The notes under the pieces: generated by a model | The model's input: the letters and a program-made list of their open reading frames with translations, nothing else | Told to the model about the DNA's origin: nothing | Databases searched by the model: none | Source of the DNA: Gammaproteobacteria bacterium | Lineage (GTDB): Bacteria; Pseudomonadota; Gammaproteobacteria; HyVt-429 | Assembly (NCBI GenBank): GCA_013152415.1 | Contig: JAADGI010000017.1 | Span: 62,001-126,000 of the forward strand | Length of the DNA stretch: 64,000 nucleotides | Reading direction: 5' to 3' | Program-made: the position numbers and the translations under genes | Part shown: piece by piece, positions 58,383 to 64,000 of the stretch | Position numbering within the stretch: position 1 is the first letter of the stretch | Layout: each line of letters starts with the position of its first letter

Positions 58383-59618
58383 TTAAACCGCTTCGAGCTT
58401 GCGCATGGCCTTGGGTAGTATGCGCATATCCACCAAGGAACTGACCAGTGCAGAGTAAAAGCTGGCCTCGGCCTCATACACCATCCGGTAATATTGAATC
58501 TTCATGGTTAGGGCACTGCCAAACAAGATGAAGACAAATACCAATATTGACCCAAGGGCCAATGTGGATACGCCAGTAATGGCCTGACCGACGGTGCAAC
58601 CCATGGCCAACACCCCACCCACACCCATCAATGCCGCACCAATAACATGCTTTAAAAAGTCACCAAATGAAGCGAACCACTCAATGCTGAATCGTTTCGC
58701 AAAAATAGCGTATAAAAACGATCCCACAATAACACCGAACAGGGCCATGACCCCAAAGTTGATGAAGCTGACTTCAGTTGGACTCGACAGATAGCGCCAG
58801 GTATCACCCGCAGGACTGATAAAAGTATAGGATTGGGCCATCACCCGACTTGGAATTTCGTCGGCAAATTCCGCGTAGGCCTTCCATTCCTCACCCATGG
58901 AGCCCGCTGTAATGTACCAGCCCGCAACAATCACCGAACCAATGACAAATCCAGCGAGTACATTATCAAATCGACTGCGAAAATCTGTGGATATAAACAC
59001 AAATATCGCTAAGGCCAGGACAATTAAACCACCCAACACAAAATGCAACATAGAGGGGTCCTCCATGCCGACCACACCACCGATAATAGCGCCAAGCTCC
59101 TGACTCTGAATACCTAATGCAGCTAAATCCACGGTAGTGGGTTGAATCCAGGGCATGAAATAGTTGGTAAAAATACCTTCACCCGGCGCCAGGGGGTCCT
59201 CCCCCCACAACATCATGTATGCAAAGGCAGCAATAATGGCAAGCACAACAATAGATTTGATATTACCACCACCGATACGCACCAAAGTTCGCTGGCCACA
59301 GCCACTTGCCAAAGTCATACCAATACCAAACAAGGTGCCCCCCAAGACGTACCGCAGCCAGGCAAAATTAGCAGTGCGATAGGGCGGGAAGGTCGATGAA
59401 CCCAGATCAATCTTTCCCGTATACTCGAGCAGCAGCACCCCGCCTAGGGCCACGGTCATGGCGAACATCCACGCCCGCAAGCGTCCAGTGTCCCCCATAT
59501 TGACCCAGTCGGAAACCGCGCCCATGGTGCAAAAGTTTGTTTTAAACACCACCGCGCCCATAAACATCGCGATCAAAAATATAAGCAGTAGAACCTGTAA
59601 ATGGATGGTAAATTCCAC
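58383..59618 (-). CDS. YeeE/YedE family membrane transporter of sulfur compounds
   Basis: The 411-residue protein has about ten membrane helices with paired repeats and the conserved cysteine motifs of this family: FKTNFCTMGAVSD, LASGCGQRTLVRIGGGN and MAMGCTVGQAITG (GVGGVLAMGCTVGQAITG region). The bacterial homologue TsuA imports thiosulfate through such cysteines, so thiosulfate or a related sulfur species is the likely cargo here. A GTG at 59618 has GAGG eight bases upstream. Between it and queC is a strong hairpin ending just 20 bases before the start. Confidence 0.9.
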   Translation of the reverse strand: MEFTIHLQVLLLIFLIAMFMGAVVFKTNFCTMGAVSDWVNMGDTGRLRAWMFAMTVALGGVLLLEYTGKIDLGSSTFPPYRTANFAWLRYVLGGTLFGIGMTLASGCGQRTLVRIGGGNIKSIVVLAIIAAFAYMMLWGEDPLAPGEGIFTNYFMPWIQPTTVDLAALGIQSQELGAIIGGVVGMEDPSMLHFVLGGLIVLALAIFVFISTDFRSRFDNVLAGFVIGSVIVAGWYITAGSMGEEWKAYAEFADEIPSRVMAQSYTFISPAGDTWRYLSSPTEVSFINFGVMALFGVIVGSFLYAIFAKRFSIEWFASFGDFLKHVIGAALMGVGGVLAMGCTVGQAITGVSTLALGSILVFVFILFGSALTMKIQYYRMVYEAEASFYSALVSSLVDMRILPKAMRKLEAV

Positions 59619-59637
59619 GATTTGTCACCTCAGAAAA

Positions 59638-59661
59638 ACGCCGCTCCATAAAGGGCGGCGT
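59638..59661 (-). terminator. Terminator-like hairpin before yeeE (queC terminator or attenuator)
   Basis: On the minus strand ACGCCGC, a 10-base loop and GCGGCGT are followed by TTTTT. It lies 82 bases past the queC stop and only 20 bases before the yeeE GTG. There is no room for a promoter after it, so yeeE must be read through it. Confidence 0.8.
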
Positions 59662-59742
59662 CAGAAGAATTTTGTCTATTTTACTGGCTTAAGGACACAC
59701 GATCCAGCCGTATATACTCCTTTAATATCAGTAGCTTATAAA

Positions 59743-60432
59743 CTATCTGTCAGGACTATAGCAGGTCGGATCGGATACCCCGGCCTCGGCGAATCCCGTG
59801 GCGCGCAAACGACAAGAGTCACAACGTGCGCATCCTCGACCCTTCTGGTCCGGTGTGTAGCAAGAAATCGTCTGCGCATAGTCCACACCAAGTCGCACCC
59901 CATGTTTGATGATCTCGGCCTTGCTCAAGTTGATTAAAGGCGCATGAATTTCAAAGCCCTTGCCCTCAATGCCTTCGCGGGTACCGAGATTGGCAACACC
60001 CTCGAATGCCTGGATAAACTGCGGCCTACAGTCTGGGTAGCCTGAATAATCCACCGCATTGACACCAATAAAAATATGGTTTGCGTGTAGCACCTCGGCC
60101 CAAGCCAGGGCCATGGATAGAAACACGGTATTGCGTGCTGGCACATAGGTGATCGGTATACCTTGGCTTGGTATACCGGGTATCTCGATATCCTGATCAG
60201 TTAATGCTGAGCCCCCCAATTGGCCTATGGGTAAACTGAGCACTCGATGTTGCCGAGCGTCAAGCTGTGCTGCGATTACCCGAGCCGCTTCCAACTCCAC
60301 TGCATGGCGCTGACCATAGTCAAAACTCAAGGCGTAACAGTCAAAGCCCTGCTCACGAGCCAAGGCCAAGGTGGTTGCAGAATCCAACCCCCCGGAAACC
60401 AAGACCACGGCCACAGGACTATCAACGCCCAC
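59743..60432 (-). CDS. queC: 7-cyano-7-deazaguanine synthase QueC
   Basis: Converts 7-carboxy-7-deazaguanine to preQ0 with ATP and ammonia, for queuosine in tRNA. The 229-residue protein has [17 protein letters not shown] (PP-loop), [30 protein letters not shown], and the zinc cysteines in [21 protein letters not shown]. Start is a GTG at 60432 overlapping the end of queE by 11 bases. Confidence 0.97.
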   Translation of the reverse strand: MGVDSPVAVVLVSGGLDSATTLALAREQGFDCYALSFDYGQRHAVELEAARVIAAQLDARQHRVLSLPIGQLGGSALTDQDIEIPGIPSQGIPITYVPARNTVFLSMALAWAEVLHANHIFIGVNAVDYSGYPDCRPQFIQAFEGVANLGTREGIEGKGFEIHAPLINLSKAEIIKHGVRLGVDYAQTISCYTPDQKGRGCARCDSCRLRATGFAEAGVSDPTCYSPDR

Positions 60433-61114
60433 GGGTGTCTCTCCACAATAATTTATGGAGCTGTATCTGCATACGTACAGGCAGGTGATCCTCCAGTATC
60501 CACTCTGCCAAATGAGTAGGATTCAATTTTTTGTCTACCGGAGAAAACAACACTTCACATATTGATGACAAATCATATTCTCTTAGTGTTTCTCTCGCCC
60601 ATTCATAGTCAGCACGATCAAGCAACACCATTTTAACCTGGTCTTTTGACCCAAGAAACTGGATATTTTCATGGCAATTCCGATCCCCTTCCCCAGATCC
60701 CGGTGTTTTAATATCCATTACAATAGACACCCGTGGGTCAATATCCTTCAATGTTACTGCACCGCTTGTCTCCAGAGAGACTTTATAACCTTCACCACAC
60801 AAGGCGGTGAGCAATGGGCGACTCTGAGATTGCACCAGTGGCTCACCACCGGTAACGGTGATATAGAGTGGATCATAGCCTGCAACTTTGGCCAACACTT
60901 CATGAATACTTAACCATTCACCACCACGGAAGGCATAACGGGTATCACAATATCCACAACGCAAAGGACAGCCGGTCAAACGTATAAAAACTGTAGGGAC
61001 ACCGACAGTCCTGGACTCCCCCTGAAGAGAATAGAATATTTCTGTAATACGCAATCGGCCAACGGCAACATCAACTCGCGTATCGACATTATTTTTTGAA
61101 TATAGCGAGACCAT
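60422..61114 (-). CDS. queE: 7-carboxy-7-deazaguanine synthase QueE
   Basis: Radical SAM enzyme that contracts the ring of 6-carboxytetrahydropterin. The 230-residue protein shows [28 protein letters not shown], the cluster motif [10 protein letters not shown] (Cx3Cx2C), TGGEPL and [10 protein letters not shown]. queE-queC are coupled. ATG at 61114 is given; a later GTG preceding DVAVGRLRI is possible. The upstream gap holds an inverted repeat. Confidence 0.96.
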   Translation of the reverse strand: MVSLYSKNNVDTRVDVAVGRLRITEIFYSLQGESRTVGVPTVFIRLTGCPLRCGYCDTRYAFRGGEWLSIHEVLAKVAGYDPLYITVTGGEPLVQSQSRPLLTALCGEGYKVSLETSGAVTLKDIDPRVSIVMDIKTPGSGEGDRNCHENIQFLGSKDQVKMVLLDRADYEWARETLREYDLSSICEVLFSPVDKKLNPTHLAEWILEDHLPVRMQIQLHKLLWRDTRGR

Positions 61115-61163
61115 AATGGCTTACTTGATAACAGATCAGCGGCGCCCAATCTCATCGGGACAT

Positions 61164-61232
61164 TTTGCCACAGAGGCACAGAGAAAAAGAAAGTGGTTTT
61201 TAACGCTGTGTACTCCGTGCCTCTGTGGCAAA
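61164..61232. repeat. Inverted repeat with 20-base arms
   Basis: Arms TTTGCCACAGAGGCACAGAG (61164-61183) and CTCCGTGCCTCTGTGGCAAA (61213-61232) pair except for one base. A 29-base loop separates them. It sits between queE and cpoB, whose transcripts run the same way; a cruciform, mobile repeat or terminator function cannot be told apart. Confidence 0.75.
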
Positions 61233-61285
61233 GATACACCCACAATTAGAGTAACCTCAGAGAATACGTGGGTCTCGCACTAAGA

Positions 61286-62023
61286 CTAAGGCATGTCCTT
61301 CTTCAGACGCCTTTTAGCTGAGATCGCCACCTGGGTATCAGGATATTGCTCGATCAGGTTCTCCAGAGTTTGGTGACCCTCTTCAGTCTTATCCAGCTCT
61401 AACTGGCTGTAACCAATCTTGAGTAAGGCATCAGGATATTTTTGGCTGTCTGGATACTGCTTGGTGAGTTTCTGAAACTCGACCAATGCAGTCTCAAAGT
61501 CCCGAGTAACGTAGTTGGCCTCGGCAATCCAATACTGGGCGTTTGGCGCAAATCGGCTGTGTGGATATCGTTCCAAAAATGCACTAAATGATTTTATTGA
61601 GTCACCATAGCGACTTTGTTTGAGCAAACCAAAAGCAGCATCATAGGCCTGCTGTGCCTGATCATCGTCACCGCTATCTTCTGTTGCCGATCTCAGGTCA
61701 TTACCCTGGGTCTGGGATACAAACCTGGCCTGTTGACCCGCAGTTGTGCCAGCCAACCGTTCCCGCTGTCTCAGGCGACGATCCAGATCATCATACAGTT
61801 CACGCTGGCGTCGTTTGAGCGCATCCAGGGTATTTTGCTGCATCTCAACCTGATTACGTAATTGCTTGAGTTCGGCTTGCAGGTCCTCAGTTTCCACCAA
61901 CAAATCGACCGTCCGATTACCTGTATCAGATGTGCTGCCCCCGCTACTGGCACAACTTGAAAGTATCAAGGCCGTACCAAGTGCCAAACCAGTGCGCAGC
62001 AAAATAAAATTACCGATCCTCAT
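61286..62023 (-). CDS. cpoB: Cell division coordinator CpoB (YbgF)
   Basis: Last gene of the tol-pal cluster; CpoB coordinates PBP1B activity with Tol during constriction. The 245-residue protein has a hydrophobic lead with LILSSC, which could be a lipoprotein signal, a coiled coil (LQAELKQLRNQVEMQQNTLDALKRR region), and a C-terminal TPR domain (AYDAAFGLLKQSRYGDSIKSF, AQYWIAEANYVTRDFETALVEF). ATG at 62023 overlaps pal by 14 bases and follows GAG; the longer frame is rejected. Confidence 0.93.
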   Translation of the reverse strand: MRIGNFILLRTGLALGTALILSSCASSGGSTSDTGNRTVDLLVETEDLQAELKQLRNQVEMQQNTLDALKRRQRELYDDLDRRLRQRERLAGTTAGQQARFVSQTQGNDLRSATEDSGDDDQAQQAYDAAFGLLKQSRYGDSIKSFSAFLERYPHSRFAPNAQYWIAEANYVTRDFETALVEFQKLTKQYPDSQKYPDALLKIGYSQLELDKTEEGHQTLENLIEQYPDTQVAISAKRRLKKDMP

Positions 62024-62522
62024 AGAGAATCTCGACGCGTCTATTGAGTTGCCATGCCGACTCGCTATGACCCAAAGCAACGGGGCGTTCCTCACCATAG
62101 GATGTGGCGGTAATACGGTCTGCGGCAAGCCCATAGGCCTGCATCAATTTGGCCACGGCCCTGGCACGCCTCTCACCCAACGCCAGGTTATATTCCCGGG
62201 TACCACGCTCGTCGGCATGACCTTCGAGAGTGAGCGCAATTCCTGGGTTGTCAACCAGGTAGGCAGCGTGGGCGGAGACAATGGCTCGGTTCTGATCATC
62301 CACCGCCGCTCTATCGAACTCAAAATAGACCCGGCGCTGGGAGGCCCTATCCACTGACCCACCACCAAACTGTTCTCCAGCAACACCTTCACCATTCTCC
62401 GCGGTGCCCGTGCTCACACCACGCTCATCTACAGAGGCGTCAGATTTTTTATTTTTATTACCACAGCCAGACAGACCTATGACTAATATCAAGGGTACGA
62501 GCAACAAAATCTTCTTATTCAT
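62010..62522 (-). CDS. pal: Peptidoglycan-associated lipoprotein Pal
   Basis: The 170-residue outer-membrane lipoprotein has LLLVPLILVIGLSGC with the lipidated Cys near residue 20, and an OmpA-like domain that binds peptidoglycan: VYFEFDRAAVDDQNR, LEGHADERGTREYNLALGERRA and ITATSYGEERPVA. It follows tolB by 13 bases. Confidence 0.97.
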   Translation of the reverse strand: MNKKILLLVPLILVIGLSGCGNKNKKSDASVDERGVSTGTAENGEGVAGEQFGGGSVDRASQRRVYFEFDRAAVDDQNRAIVSAHAAYLVDNPGIALTLEGHADERGTREYNLALGERRARAVAKLMQAYGLAADRITATSYGEERPVALGHSESAWQLNRRVEILYEDR

Positions 62523-62535
62523 GATTTACACTCCT

Positions 62536-63843
62536 TCAGAACTTACGATTATACGGTGACCAGGCCGGTTCTCTAACATCCCCTTTGAGGAATCTGAGTA
62601 CTTGCTTGACCCGTCCGTCCGCCGATACGGCCGCCAGTACCCCACGGCCCCCCTGCTCAGTGGCATAGAGTATCATCCGGCCATTGGGAGCAAAACTAGG
62701 GGATTCGTCCAGGGTGGCCTGGGTGAGGACATGCATGGTATTTCGTCGCAAATGCAGCACTGCGATACGGTAACGCCCTTTGGTTGCGCTGACCAGGGTA
62801 ATGGACTGGCCATCCGCCGCATAGCTGGCCCGAGCATTATACTCGCCCTCAAAGGTGACACGCTGAGGCTTGCCCCCACCCACCGAAATACGGTAAATCT
62901 GCGGCTTTCCGCTACGATCGGAGGTGAACACGATGTGACGGCCATTGGGTGACCATGCCGGCTCGGTGTCGATGGCATGATGGTGGGTCAGGCGACGTAA
63001 CTGGCGGCTGCGTGGCGACAAAATATAGATCTCTGGATTGCCGTCTCGGGATAGCACCAGGGCCAGCCGCTTACCGTCCGGTGACCAGGCCGGTGCGCTA
63101 TTGAGGCCACGAAAGTCCGCTAAGCGTTTGCGGCTGCCATCGGCCAGAGTTTGCACATAAACCATCGAGCGTCGCTTCTCGAAGGAGACATAGGCCAGCC
63201 GCTTACCGTCCGGTGACCAGGCCGGTGACATGATGGGTTCCCCAGAGTCCAGCACCGTTACCGGTTCATAACCGTCGGCATCGGCGACCTGTAACAAAAA
63301 TCGCCTTTGGCCACTGCCACGTTGTTCTACCGTTACATAGGCAATACGGGTATCGAAGGCCCCAGGTTCACCGGTCAACTTCTCGTAGATGATATCACTG
63401 ATTTGATGGGCCACCTTGCGCATTTGCTTGGCCTTGATCACATAGCGATAACCTGCCAACTGTTTTCCCTTAAAGACATCAAACAATTGAAACTGTACTT
63501 GGTAACGATCTTTACCCACACGCTGCACCTTGCCCACAGCAAGTGCCTCGGCCTTGATAAGACGCCAATCCTTAAACTTTACCCCCGCCTGATCATATGG
63601 CCGTGATAGAAAATCCTCCTTGTCAAGACTTTCAAAACGGCCACTACGATTAAGATCTGCACCAATAATCTTAGCCAGGTCCTGTGGAGGCTTGCCCTCA
63701 CCCTGCCAGCCAAAGGGCACAATGGCAATCGGTACGCCGGCCTCGATGCCCTTGGTGATCTCAATCTTCAGGATCGCCATGGCCTGGTAGGCCCACAACT
63801 GCAAACCTACCCCCAACAATATCATTGTAATTAATTTTCTCAT
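62536..63843 (-). CDS. tolB: Tol-Pal system protein TolB
   Basis: The 435-residue periplasmic protein has a signal peptide, an N-terminal alpha/beta domain ([35 protein letters not shown] region) and a six-bladed propeller seen as repeated [29 protein letters not shown] and [15 protein letters not shown] motifs. It links TolA with Pal. It starts at ATG 63843, 20 bases after the tolA stop. Confidence 0.97.
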   Translation of the reverse strand: MRKLITMILLGVGLQLWAYQAMAILKIEITKGIEAGVPIAIVPFGWQGEGKPPQDLAKIIGADLNRSGRFESLDKEDFLSRPYDQAGVKFKDWRLIKAEALAVGKVQRVGKDRYQVQFQLFDVFKGKQLAGYRYVIKAKQMRKVAHQISDIIYEKLTGEPGAFDTRIAYVTVEQRGSGQRRFLLQVADADGYEPVTVLDSGEPIMSPAWSPDGKRLAYVSFEKRRSMVYVQTLADGSRKRLADFRGLNSAPAWSPDGKRLALVLSRDGNPEIYILSPRSRQLRRLTHHHAIDTEPAWSPNGRHIVFTSDRSGKPQIYRISVGGGKPQRVTFEGEYNARASYAADGQSITLVSATKGRYRIAVLHLRRNTMHVLTQATLDESPSFAPNGRMILYATEQGGRGVLAAVSADGRVKQVLRFLKGDVREPAWSPYNRKF

Positions 63844-63863
63844 GAGCCTTTATGTCTACCCTT

Positions 63864-64000
63864 TCATTGCGGATCAAATTCGAAATCGATTACGCTAAAA
63901 AATTCAGCCAGCTCCGGATTATCGGGCAATGGCAATGGTGTAGCCTTTTTTACCGCATTCTCTACAGATCGATCAAATATTGCATTACCACTTGAGCGCA
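63864..64000 (-). CDS. tolA: TolA C-terminal end (partial at window edge)
   Basis: The last 44 codons read SSGNAIFDRSVENAVKKATP, then LPDNPELAEFFSVIDFEFDP and a Gln before TGA. This is the TolA domain III end, the part that binds TolB and Pal. The rest lies beyond the right edge. Confidence 0.9.
   Translation of the reverse strand, partial: RSSGNAIFDRSVENAVKKATPLPLPDNPELAEFFSVIDFEFDPQ

Noticed and set aside
58230-58418. 62-codon frame past tRNA-Lys
   Set aside because: Overlaps the end of yeeE and a hairpin; no homology or ribosome site.

Overview
The window looks like chromosome of a sulfur-oxidising gammaproteobacterium with moderately high GC. The main evidence is the lithotrophic sulfur gene content: soxXYZA and soxB, a second soxYZ pair, a TsdA-like thiosulfate dehydrogenase, dsrE2, a TusA-type carrier and a YeeE/YedE transporter. 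These sit among typical gammaproteobacterial housekeeping genes (ppc, rppH, prc, bepA, tolA-tolB-pal-cpoB, queC-queE, xni). Genus cannot be fixed from this alone.

Layout. 0-17.8 kb is mostly housekeeping: a partial unknown gene, a DUF411 lipoprotein, prc, a DUF1134/EipA-like protein, a C92-type cysteine hydrolase, xni, a DsbA-like protein, ppc, a tusA-tetR unit behind a 28-bp perfect palindrome that overlaps its promoter, a DUF3301 protein, moeB overlapping a JAMM protease gene, an S8 subtilase with a beta-barrel-like C-terminus, rppH, a HAD phosphatase and an orphan FecCD permease. 17.8-30.5 kb is a secretion and signalling locus: a relic of a CRP-type regulator, a CHASE2 adenylate cyclase, a two-partner-secretion transporter (TpsB), an intact CRP-family regulator, a 1777-residue TpsA exoprotein and two FecR-domain proteins. 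30.7-37.6 kb carries a three-heme TsdA-like protein coupled to a SulP-STAS-cNMP-cNMP-rhodanese fusion, a free-standing cNMP-cNMP-rhodanese paralogue, a first soxYZ and bcp. 37.8-45.7 kb has a LysR regulator with a coupled small protein, a PilT/PilU ATPase and a TolC / mini-adaptor / RND set. 45.9-50.6 kb has an SCP2-like protein, a FadL-type porin, dsrE2 and bepA. 50.7-55.2 kb holds soxXYZA and soxB, each ended by a strong terminator. 55.2-58.0 kb is an AT-rich, probably acquired patch with a transposase remnant and an OafA-type acyltransferase. It is followed by tRNA-Lys, yeeE, queC, queE and the tol-pal cluster, cut at the right edge inside tolA.

How the genes fit together. Sox proteins without soxCD in the window suggest the truncated periplasmic thiosulfate route. 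TsdA would add a tetrathionate branch, and TusA/DsrE2 would carry sulfane sulfur in the cytoplasm. The most unusual theme is cyclic-nucleotide signalling. A cyclase, a CRP regulator and the TPS adhesin form one locus. About 1.3 kb past it, two proteins join canonical cNMP-binding cassettes to rhodanese domains, one of them fused to a sulfate-type transporter whose rhodanese has lost its catalytic cysteine. A cAMP-linked control of sulfur or sulfate handling is an inference, but it is the best candidate for an undescribed system here.
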